Below, piece after piece: positions 1 to 5,149 of a stretch of 5,149 bases of DNA (positions are counted from its first letter, which is position 1; every line of letters starts with the position of its first letter). The position numbers and the translations under genes were made by a program. The notes under the pieces were generated by a model. It worked only from the letters and a program-made list of their open reading frames with translations, did not search any database and was not told the DNA's origin. The DNA is from an uncultured Ruminococcus sp. Its GTDB lineage: Bacteria; Bacillota; Clostridia; Oscillospirales; Ruminococcaceae. The stretch is from NCBI GenBank assembly GCA_946186215.1, contig CAMHMM010000163.1, positions 1 to 5,149 on the forward strand, read 5' to 3'.

Positions 1-1616
1 ATCGTCCAGTTGTTGAGAGCATAATGGAGATAGGTATGTGCCTTTGAATCAAGATCCTCAAAGCCGTCAAAATAAAGCTCCAGATCGTTTTTTGCAAGGA
101 ATTTTGAAAGAGCCGCTGATTTGCTCAGCACCGTGCCCTTTGCAAAGCTCAGATCCTTTGTGTGGCTGACACTCAGGGAAGTGATCTTGTTGTCTGAATT
201 AACGGTGATGGAGATGGTCTGGCCGTCAACGACAATGTCGTTGTAATAGCGCTTGTAGCGGAAAACTCTGGAGGATTCCGTGTATTCCGAGGTCTTTACT
301 GCGGGAGCAGTGTTGTCCGCATCAGCCTTGTACATGGAGCATATATCGCCGCAGTAGTATTTCAGCGCAGCCCCTGCCAGCTTGTTTGCTTCGTTTACCG
401 AAAGAGCCTTTTTGTCAGAGCTCTTGTTGTCATACATACGGAAGGAGCTGATCTTTCCGGTTTTTGCATCTGCCTGTACATCAAGCGAAACATAGCGCTT
501 TTCATTGTTCACATGGGCGGAGAACCAGATGCCCCAGCCTGAATCATAGTCGGAATTTTCTGAAATATTGAAGGAATCCACATGATATGTATCATCAAAA
601 TCAATGTAGGGATCATCCTTGAGTATCTTTTTGAACTGCTCGGAGGTGATCGCATTTTCAAGCTTCTTTACTCCCGCTTTTTCACTGTCGGAAAGCTCAT
701 ATTTCTTCGATACGCCGCCGGCGTAGGCATTTGCGACCTCAGCTGCTTCAACATCTGCATACGCTCCCTCTTCTTCTACATCATCAGAATCATAGAGGTC
801 GGTGTTCATGAGCCTTCTGCGGTCATCAGCCATGGTGGTGGGCTTGCCTGTGAAGGCGTTGTAGACGAAGGAATTGTCCGGCACATATACGGCTCTTGCG
901 ACAGATCTGCCCTGATCGTCATCATATGAGATGCGGTAATGAGGTGTGAGCGTTACTTCAGATGAATATATCTTCTTGATCTGCGCCTGCGAGAGCTTTT
1001 TTGAATCGCTTTCAAAGGTGGCGTTTCTCCACCAGCTTGCCGAGAATGAGATAATCTCGCCCGTGTCCTTCCTGAGGCTGATCGAAACGGAATTGTTCTT
1101 GACGGTAATGCCGTTGTTCACTCTTTCAAAGGATATCCTCACCGTGTTGTCCGTGATGCTCATATCGCAGTTTTTTGCCCTGAGCTTGCCCTTCATGGTG
1201 GGGTTTGCCTTTTCTATCCATGCCAGTGCCATGGATTCATATTTTGCAGCAGTGTACTTTGCGAATGAAGGCTTCGGATCATAGTAGCTGCCGCCTGTGC
1301 GGTATGAGGTTATGAGCTTGCCCGTAACAGTCACATAAACGCTCTGGCTCTCATCCTTGGAGTTTTTCCATGTGAGGTTTGCGATATTAACGCCGTTCCT
1401 CTTGGATACATTACCGTCGGAGAATGTATCGTATCCTGCGGGAAGCTTTATTCTCGATCTTACGAGAACTATCGCATCCTCGAGTACCTTCTGGTTATCA
1501 TTGGAGGATGCTGTCTGAGATGCAGAAATGGATGTATCTGCGTAAACAGGCACTGCAACACCTCCCATAAGAATAGTTACTGCAGCGATTGCTGCAACTG
1601 CGCGTGAAATTTTCAT
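1..1616 (-). CDS. Secreted protein with two YcdB/YcdC-type repeats (3' end cut off by window)
   Basis: The frame is open from an ATG at 1616 to the left edge, giving 538 residues without a stop, so the C terminus is missing. The start follows AAAGGAG (1625-1631) with 8 bases of spacing. Residues 1-26 form a signal peptide: MKISR, a hydrophobic core, then VYA before a probable cleavage at residue 26/27, so the protein is exported. Residues of about 41-200 and 310-490 look like two copies of the YcdB/YcdC (PepSY-like) repeat. The first has SFERVNNGITV (162-172), followed by a DTGEIISFSASWW strand (184-196). The second has FRYKRYYNDIVVDG (452-465) and then a VNSDNKITSLSVS strand. An acidic, alanine-rich linker (about 273-300) separates them. 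Proteins of this family are secreted or cell-wall proteins of Firmicutes with poorly known roles; some carry SLH anchors, which here would lie beyond the edge. No catalytic motif was seen. Family assignment is from remembered motif patterns. Confidence 0.82.
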   Translation of the reverse strand, partial: MKISRAVAAIAAVTILMGGVAVPVYADTSISASQTASSNDNQKVLEDAIVLVRSRIKLPAGYDTFSDGNVSKRNGVNIANLTWKNSKDESQSVYVTVTGKLITSYRTGGSYYDPKPSFAKYTAAKYESMALAWIEKANPTMKGKLRAKNCDMSITDNTVRISFERVNNGITVKNNSVSISLRKDTGEIISFSASWWRNATFESDSKKLSQAQIKKIYSSEVTLTPHYRISYDDDQGRSVARAVYVPDNSFVYNAFTGKPTTMADDRRRLMNTDLYDSDDVEEEGAYADVEAAEVANAYAGGVSKKYELSDSEKAGVKKLENAITSEQFKKILKDDPYIDFDDTYHVDSFNISENSDYDSGWGIWFSAHVNNEKRYVSLDVQADAKTGKISSFRMYDNKSSDKKALSVNEANKLAGAALKYYCGDICSMYKADADNTAPAVKTSEYTESSRVFRYKRYYNDIVVDGQTISITVNSDNKITSLSVSHTKDLSFAKGTVLSKSAALSKFLAKNDLELYFDGFEDLDSKAHTYLHYALNNWT

Positions 1617-1624
1617 AATGATAT

Positions 1625-1631
1625 CTCCTTT
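1625..1631 (-). promoter_or_regulatory. Ribosome binding site of the YcdB-type gene
   Basis: AAAGGAG read on the minus strand lies 8 bases before the ATG at 1616. It fixes the start of a frame that has no stop inside the window. Confidence 0.8.
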
Positions 1632-1685
1632 GCTGCTCGTTATCGGACGGCAGTGTCTGTTCTGTGCATGGTTACACAGCAGTCA

Positions 1686-1697
1686 TTGCCGCGGCAA
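1686..1697. promoter_or_regulatory. 12-bp perfect palindrome, candidate operator
   Basis: TTGCCGCGGCAA is identical to its reverse complement. It lies 70 bases upstream of the YcdB-type start codon, just downstream of the TATA-rich stretch at 1708-1718, about where a repressor would block transcription initiation. The GC-rich core stands out in an AT-rich intergenic region. The operator role is inferred from position and symmetry; I cannot name a regulator. Confidence 0.35.
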
Positions 1698-1707
1698 AAA
1701 TGCTTTC

Positions 1708-1738
1708 TATATATAATACAAACGAACAGTCCGGAATT
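1708..1738 (-). promoter_or_regulatory. Possible promoter for the YcdB-type gene
   Basis: The minus strand reads TATTATATATA over 1718-1708, which offers several overlapping -10-like hexamers. With a 17-base spacer, the -35 position falls near 1731-1738 (TTCCGG or AATTCC) and matches poorly. The preceding terminator at 1839-1873 means this gene needs its own promoter in the stretch 1632-1838, and this is the best candidate there. The 5' leader would be about 85 bases and includes a 5-bp hairpin, CTGTG/CACAG at 1662-1679. Confidence 0.35.
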
Positions 1739-1743
1739 TTTCA

Positions 1744-1766
1744 TTTTTTCAGAATTTTTTTCAGAA
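1744..1766. repeat. Two 11-base direct repeats, TTTTTTCAGAA
   Basis: TTTTTTCAGAA occurs at 1744-1754 and again at 1756-1766, offset by 12 bases, close to one helical turn. It lies upstream of the putative promoter of the YcdB-type gene. It may be slippage in an AT-rich spacer, an UP-like element or a paired regulator site; the sequence alone does not decide. Confidence 0.4.
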
Positions 1767-1838
1767 AAGCACCGGATAAGGCGTATAAGCTCATTTATGT
1801 GCGCTTTATCGTGTGCATTTTATGATCTGATGTAATCT

Positions 1839-1873
1839 AAAAATGCACCCCTGACGCTCGGTAAGGGGTGCAT
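1839..1873 (-). terminator. Rho-independent terminator after the two-helix membrane protein gene
   Basis: On the minus strand a perfect 10-bp stem, ATGCACCCCT (1873-1864) with AGGGGTGCAT (1852-1843), encloses an 11-base loop and runs straight into a run of T at 1843-1839. It starts 19 bases past the stop codon at 1893. It separates this gene from the secreted-protein gene to its left. Confidence 0.88.
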
Positions 1874-1892
1874 AACTGACTGAGCAGGGGGC

Positions 1893-2414
1893 TCACTTGA
1901 AATTAACGCCCCATCTTGAAGAACCGATCTTCTTGTAAAGATCCATCTTTATCTGTGTCTTGCTGTGCTTGTAGAGGAACAGTGCGCAGGCAACCGAGAT
2001 CACCGAACCGACAATAGCGATAACGATACCGCCGCCGCCCTTGATAATCGCAGCACCGAGTATCCAGAAAACTATCAGCCCGACGATGATTATAGGCAGA
2101 CAGAAGTTTACAAAGGTCCTCTGGTTTATCTTTATATACTTGGCTATCTCAGAAATATCAAAGCAGTCATAGTATCTTGCGATGAACGAATCGGGCTTTA
2201 CCCAGTTGCAGAATTCCTTGAGCGTTTCAAATCTTTCTGTGAAATCCTGCCCTGTGTTGGTTACTCTGTAGCCTACAAGGTAGCCGCCGCCGGAGTTTTC
2301 CTTTGCACTCATGATGTGTACAAGAGTTCCGCATTTAGCCTGATTCTTTCTATCCTTTACAACGAGGTACTTGCAGTCCACAGCCTCGTCAATGGAATTG
2401 ATCATATTTGCCAT
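1893..2414 (-). CDS. Uncharacterised two-helix membrane protein (173 aa)
   Basis: I do not recognise a family. A longer frame extends to 2477, but the ATG at 2414 is preferred because GGAAGGAAG (2419-2427) lies just before it and because the longer form would start inside a leader that folds into hairpins. Residues 1-100 look soluble, mixed alpha/beta, with cysteines at 14, 28, 69 and 84 that are not spaced like a metal site. Two hydrophobic segments follow at about 101-124 and 129-148, joined by a tight KGGGG turn, making a membrane hairpin. Lysines and arginines just before the first helix and just after the second suggest both ends are in the cytoplasm. The tail (149-173) is basic. The gene has its own promoter and terminator and appears monocistronic. 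A membrane-tethered cytoplasmic sensing or adaptor domain is possible, but nothing in the sequence gives a function. Confidence 0.8.
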   Translation of the reverse strand: MANMINSIDEAVDCKYLVVKDRKNQAKCGTLVHIMSAKENSGGGYLVGYRVTNTGQDFTERFETLKEFCNWVKPDSFIARYYDCFDISEIAKYIKINQRTFVNFCLPIIIVGLIVFWILGAAIIKGGGGIVIAIVGSVISVACALFLYKHSKTQIKMDLYKKIGSSRWGVNFK

Positions 2415-2418
2415 AATA

Positions 2419-2427
2419 TCTTCCTTC
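2419..2427 (-). promoter_or_regulatory. Ribosome binding site that decides the start of the two-helix protein
   Basis: GGAAGGAAG on the minus strand, 4 to 8 bases before the ATG at 2414 depending on which GGAAG/AGGA register pairs. No comparable site precedes the upstream ATG at 2477, so the extra 21 N-terminal residues of the longer frame are probably untranslated leader. Confidence 0.65.
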
Positions 2428-2445
2428 CGTACAATATGTAGAAAC

Positions 2446-2492
2446 GCACTGTATGTGCAAGATGTCGTTGATCGCATTGTACCGAATACAAT
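2446..2492 (-). promoter_or_regulatory. Leader region with two small hairpins
   Basis: The predicted 5' leader of the 173-aa protein gene (about 90 bases) contains a perfect 6-bp hairpin, ATTGTA-TTCGG-TACAAT, at 2476-2492. It also holds a 4-bp hairpin, GCAC-ATACA-GTGC, at 2446-2458. Neither is a riboswitch fold I recognise. They could stabilise the message, or the DNA form of the larger one could be a protein site. Confidence 0.35.
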
Positions 2493-2513
2493 CAGTACAC
2501 AATATCCTTATTT

Positions 2514-2542
2514 ATTATAACATATCATTTAAAAAAATGCAA
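2514..2542 (-). promoter_or_regulatory. Extended -10 promoter for the two-helix membrane protein
   Basis: On the minus strand the -10 is a perfect TATAAT (2519-2514) preceded by TG plus one base, the extended -10 arrangement. A 17-base spacer separates it from TTGCAT (2542-2537), a partial -35 match. Upstream (2553-2586) several A/T tracts could act as an UP element. Transcription should start near 2507, leaving a leader of about 90 bases. Confidence 0.75.
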
Positions 2543-2604
2543 TTAGTATACAGGAAATAAAAGCTGAAAAATATGTACAATAAAAATCAGAGTTTATAGG
2601 CACA

Positions 2605-2626
2605 TTGCACAATACAGCGGGTGCAA
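2605..2626 (-). terminator. Weak hairpin after the hydrogenase-like gene, possible terminator
   Basis: A perfect 6-bp stem, TTGCAC/GTGCAA, with a 10-base loop starts 9 bases past the stop codon at 2636. The nearest T run (ATTTTTATT, around 2580-2587) is about 18 bases further on, so this is not a standard intrinsic terminator. Read-through into the next gene is possible. Confidence 0.25.
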
Positions 2627-2635
2627 GGAAGCGTC

Positions 2636-4300
2636 TTACTCGCTAAATGCTTCATTGAGGCTCTTCACGATCTCGTCTATCTTAGCAACAGACTCGGTGA
2701 TTACCGCAGAGTTTTCCTTTGTGGATGCAACATTCTTGTCCAGAGAGCCGAATGCCTTCTGTGTGGTCTCAAGTATGTTGACAAGCTGCTCTACGCTTCC
2801 CTCATCCATAGGCTTGTTTGCGTTGCAGAACTCGATAACATTCTGGATAAGCGAATTGAGCTCCTGTGATCTTGTGCCGATCTTTTCGGAGGATTTGTCT
2901 ATGCCGCCCATGCTTTCGGTCACTGCGGAAAGGCTCTGCTGTATCTCTTCGGAAAGTGTGCGGCACTTTTCGGTGAGAGCATTTATCCTTTCGTCGTCTG
3001 TAACGCCGCCTGTAGCGTGGTGGTGTGCCCTTGTGAGAACGATGCAGTTCTCGGGCTGGTTTACGCCTCTGTATATTGCAACAGCCATTTCGCGGCAGGT
3101 CTTGAAGCCGCAGGCATGGCAGTCAAAGCTGCGCTCTTCCTTGGTGTGCTTGCCCATTTTCTCAAAGATGGGATCAAGCTGAGCATCCGTGGGCATCATG
3201 ATCGGACGGGAGGGCTTGTAGCTTCTGATGAAGTCCTGAAGCTGGAGCTCATCATCGAACTGCTTGAAGAGCTTGTCATCGCCTCTGTTGAACAGGCCGC
3301 TGCCCTTTCTGCGGTTGCGTGCCTCTTCCTCAACGCCCTTCATGGTCTCGAGGATATCAAACACATTCTGCTTTGTTCCGGTGCCGGGGCCTGCGTTGCA
3401 GCCGAATTCACAGGAGAGCACATCGAATACCTTCGGGTGCTTGTTCTCTGACATCTTTGCATAAAGATCAAGCTGTGGGAATACGCTGTTTACACCCTCT
3501 GCATTAACGATGTTGAGCTCGGGATCATGTACATGGAGAGCATCCCTGAATCCGCCGGGACGGGGATATATAGCACCGATCTGTCCCTGCTGCTCGTCAA
3601 AGGGATAGGTATATTCATTTGCGGGAGATGTGGGGATCTTAATGTCGTTTTTCTCAAAGTAAGCCATGAGCTTTCTGATGGTTACATTGTAATCCACAAG
3701 ACCGGTATCCGCAAATTCATGCTTCTTAGCGATGCAGGGGCTGATAACAGCGATGGGGTTGGTGCGGCGCTGATACTTTCTCAGATATACCGCAGTGCAG
3801 AGCTCGGGGCTGTGTATGGGGGAAAGGTTGGTCAGGAGCTTGGGCTGGTATGTTTCAACATACTTTACGACAGCCGAGCACTGCTGTGACACAACATTGC
3901 CTATACGCTTTGCCTCGATAGCTCTCAGATGAGCCCATGTGCTGATATCCGCACCGAGAGCGGTGTCGAAGATAAAGCAGCCCTTCTTCTTGAACCAGTC
4001 GAGGATGCCCTTCCACTGTGTGGGCAGAGCGGCCTTCATAGCGGTGGATGCGAGGATGATGACCTTGTCGCTCTCGATCCTCTGCATGCAAGCCTCGGTA
4101 TCGTCGATGTAGTCTCTTGCACCGTGGTTGCAGGTGCGGACACATTCGCCGCAGGATATGCACTTTTCATTGTTGACATTGACAATATACTTGCCGCCGT
4201 CAAGCTTTACGGAAACATTTGCCTCAGGTGCGGGACATGATCTGATGCAGGCGTTGCATCCCACGCACTTTTCAGGCTTTACGATGATTGTTTCATTCAC
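2636..4300 (-). CDS. Sensory-type (HydS-like, group C) [FeFe]-hydrogenase family protein with helical C-terminal tail
   Basis: This 554-residue protein belongs to the [FeFe]-hydrogenase family. Two ferredoxin-type [4Fe-4S] motifs come first (Cys12, 15, 18, 22 and Cys47, 50, 53, 57). The H-cluster domain (about 75-375) keeps all four cluster cysteines: QQC (Cys141), SPCIAKKHE (Cys189) and SCEFGC (Cys297, 301). A CxxCGxxxxC Fe-S domain follows (Cys394, 397, 402, 419). From about 433 to the end there is a Ser/Glu/Lys-rich helical tail resembling methyl-accepting protein coiled coils, but without the conserved MCP hairpin tip. Catalytic enzymes have TSCCP, MPC and ADLTIMEE; here they read SQQCS, SPC and ADISTWAH, so the proton-relay cysteine, the methionine and the acidic relay are lost. 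Such changes are known from HydS-type sensors, and no small subunit or diaphorase subunit is adjacent. I infer cytoplasmic H2 or redox sensing; slow catalysis is the alternative. GTG at 4300 is preferred over TTG at 4309, which abuts the ribosome site. It is probably co-transcribed with the DivIVA-like gene upstream. Confidence 0.88.
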   Translation of the reverse strand: MNETIIVKPEKCVGCNACIRSCPAPEANVSVKLDGGKYIVNVNNEKCISCGECVRTCNHGARDYIDDTEACMQRIESDKVIILASTAMKAALPTQWKGILDWFKKKGCFIFDTALGADISTWAHLRAIEAKRIGNVVSQQCSAVVKYVETYQPKLLTNLSPIHSPELCTAVYLRKYQRRTNPIAVISPCIAKKHEFADTGLVDYNVTIRKLMAYFEKNDIKIPTSPANEYTYPFDEQQGQIGAIYPRPGGFRDALHVHDPELNIVNAEGVNSVFPQLDLYAKMSENKHPKVFDVLSCEFGCNAGPGTGTKQNVFDILETMKGVEEEARNRRKGSGLFNRGDDKLFKQFDDELQLQDFIRSYKPSRPIMMPTDAQLDPIFEKMGKHTKEERSFDCHACGFKTCREMAVAIYRGVNQPENCIVLTRAHHHATGGVTDDERINALTEKCRTLSEEIQQSLSAVTESMGGIDKSSEKIGTRSQELNSLIQNVIEFCNANKPMDEGSVEQLVNILETTQKAFGSLDKNVASTKENSAVITESVAKIDEIVKSLNEAFSE

Positions 4301-4353
4301 AGATATCAACTCCAGAGTATATTAATAAATGTCATATATGGGATATTCCGACA
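4301..4353 (-). other. Short intergenic spacer without terminator, suggesting an operon
   Basis: The 53 bases between the DivIVA-like stop and the hydrogenase GTG hold no GC-rich stem followed by T residues. AT-rich TTAATATACT (4327-4318) could pass for a -10, but no -35 partner is clear. Co-transcription is the simpler reading. Confidence 0.5.
4310..4315 (-). promoter_or_regulatory. Ribosome binding site that decides the hydrogenase start
   Basis: CTGGAG on the minus strand touches the TTG at 4309 directly, leaving no spacing, but stands 9 bases before the GTG at 4300. The GTG is therefore the more likely initiator. It yields MNETIIVKPEKC, a typical short lead into the first ferredoxin motif. 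Confidence 0.65.
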
Positions 4354-5149
4354 TCAGTCGTCATCATCAAGAGAGCTTGCCAGCTTAGCCAGATCGTCAA
4401 GGCTGGGGCCTTTCTTGCCTGACTTGTCGGCTGCCTTCTTGTTATCCTTCTTTGCCTCGGCAGGTGCCTTTTCTTCCTTGGCAGGCTCAGCCTCTTCGGT
4501 GACATAGGAATTGTCAATGGGCTTGAGCTTGGGCATAGGAGGAAGATCAGGGGATTTGAGCGCGGGATTTACGAACTGAGGAACGCCGCCTGCATTGAGC
4601 TTTGCCTTTGCAGTGTTGAGAAGCTCCTCGGACTGGCTGATCTTTTCAAGACCTACCTTTTCGATCTCCTCGAAGGAAGCCCTGAGCTTTGTCACCTGCT
4701 TTAAGTATTCCTCAACATCGCTGAGAAGGACACTGCGCATATTGCCGGAGGCTACCTTTGCCTTTTCAGCGTTGTTTGCAGACTCTGCTTCGATTTCAGC
4801 GGCACGCTTTTCTGCCTCATAAACGATCATGGCAGCCTTGTTGTTTGCATCGTCCACCATGTTCTCAACGAGCTTTTCGGCATTCTTCTGGATCTCTGCG
4901 GCCTTTGCCTCGGAGGTGCGGATAACGGTATCAGCTGCCTTCTGAGCCTCGATGAATACTGCGCCCAGAGCGGAAGCGTCATTTCCTGCGGAAACCAGTG
5001 CCAGCTTGGAGTCGGCTTCCTCGAGCTTCTTTTTCTGATCCTCTATCTCCTTGCGAAGATCCTCGATCTCCTTATCCTTTGCCTTTTTCTCGTCATCTGC
5101 TGCTTTGAGCTTGTCGGAAAGAGTTTCCTTCTGTACCTGTGCGGCAGTG
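4354..5149 (-). CDS. DivIVA-like coiled-coil protein (C-terminal part; start lies beyond window)
   Basis: The frame is open from the stop TGA at 4354 to the right edge, so the visible 264 residues are the C-terminal part only. An ATG at 4858-4860 is internal and should not be taken as the start, because the coiled coil continues upstream of it. Visible residues 1-55 are a highly charged Lys/Glu coiled coil. Residues 60-185 hold Ala/Glu-rich helices such as IEAQKAADTVI and KAAEIQ, the pattern of DivIVA-family C-terminal regions in Clostridia. A proline-rich linker (about 187-215) and a Lys/Ala/Glu-rich low-complexity stretch follow, ending in a short SLDDLAKLASSL helix and four aspartates. DivIVA proteins bind curved membrane and recruit division or polarity partners through their coiled coils. 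The conserved N-terminal membrane-binding part is out of view, so the family call is inferred; a generic coiled-coil or ATP synthase b-like protein is the alternative. The hydrogenase-like gene follows after 53 bases. Confidence 0.7.
   Translation of the reverse strand, partial: TAAQVQKETLSDKLKAADDEKKAKDKEIEDLRKEIEDQKKKLEEADSKLALVSAGNDASALGAVFIEAQKAADTVIRTSEAKAAEIQKNAEKLVENMVDDANNKAAMIVYEAEKRAAEIEAESANNAEKAKVASGNMRSVLLSDVEEYLKQVTKLRASFEEIEKVGLEKISQSEELLNTAKAKLNAGGVPQFVNPALKSPDLPPMPKLKPIDNSYVTEEAEPAKEEKAPAEAKKDNKKAADKSGKKGPSLDDLAKLASSLDDDD

Noticed and set aside
582..1284. Two plus-strand open frames of 115 and 112 codons
   Set aside because: They lie antisense to the continuous secreted-protein frame, show no ribosome site, and encode no recognisable domain.
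1965..2441. Plus-strand open frame of 158 codons
   Set aside because: It is a mirror of the two-helix membrane protein gene, which has its own promoter, ribosome site and terminator on the minus strand.
2415..2477. N-terminal 21-residue extension of the two-helix protein
   Set aside because: It lacks a ribosome site, overlaps leader hairpins and has a composition unlike the rest; the ATG at 2414 has a good ribosome site.
2636..3004. A full methyl-accepting chemotaxis signalling domain in the hydrogenase tail
   Set aside because: Only the heptad-like helical character resembles MCPs; the highly conserved hairpin-tip sequence is not present.
2655..3889. Several plus-strand frames opposite the hydrogenase-like gene
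   Set aside because: The minus-strand product has multiple conserved iron-sulfur motifs, so the antisense frames are by-products of its codon composition.
3855..4163. Minus-strand frame of 102 codons inside the hydrogenase-like gene
   Set aside because: It is a shifted frame of the same gene, Arg/His-rich and without its own ribosome site.
4310..4353. Intrinsic terminator or Rex-type operator between the DivIVA-like and hydrogenase-like genes
   Set aside because: There is no GC-rich stem with a T run, and no TTGTTAA/TTAACAA inverted repeat in the spacer.
4332..4517. Minus-strand frame of 61 codons overlapping the DivIVA-like C terminus
   Set aside because: It is a shifted frame within low-complexity Lys/Ala/Glu coding sequence and very Arg/Pro-rich, as expected for a shadow.
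4354..4860. DivIVA-like gene starting at the ATG at 4860
   Set aside because: The same frame stays open for 96 more residues of matching coiled coil up to the window edge, so this Met is internal.

Overview
The window reads as part of a chromosome of an anaerobic Gram-positive Clostridia. A Ruminococcus-like gut or rumen bacterium is my best guess, inferred from the gene families (sensory-type [FeFe] hydrogenase, DivIVA-like coiled coil, YcdB/YcdC-repeat secreted protein), strong AGGAG-type ribosome sites, TATAAT-type promoters and mid-range G+C. All four genes I can support lie on the minus strand, so they are described from right to left. Plus-strand open frames are antisense shadows.

Right part (5149 to 2636): the C-terminal 264 residues of a DivIVA-like coiled-coil protein run in from beyond the right edge. 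After a 53-bp gap with no visible terminator comes a 554-residue [FeFe]-hydrogenase-family protein, probably in the same transcript. It has two N-terminal [4Fe-4S] ferredoxin motifs, an H-cluster domain with all four cluster cysteines, a four-cysteine Fe-S domain and a C-terminal helical tail. Residues needed for fast H2 turnover are replaced, as in sensory group C (HydS-type) hydrogenases, so I read it as a probable H2 or redox sensor. The helical tail sits where a PAS or other output domain would be expected. This is the most interesting locus here.

Middle (2635 to 1839): a gene for a 173-residue protein with a soluble N-terminal domain and a two-helix membrane hairpin, of no family I recognise. 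It has its own extended -10 promoter, a leader with small hairpins and repeated GTACAAT words, and a clear rho-independent terminator, so it looks monocistronic.

Left part (1838 to 1): an upstream region with a 12-bp perfect palindrome just downstream of a TATA-rich stretch, then a secreted protein with a signal peptide and two YcdB/YcdC-type (PepSY-like) repeats, cut off by the left edge after 538 residues.

No RNA genes, CRISPR arrays, insertion sequences or tRNAs were seen. The four genes do not form one obvious pathway; only the DivIVA-like gene and the hydrogenase-like gene appear to be transcriptionally linked.
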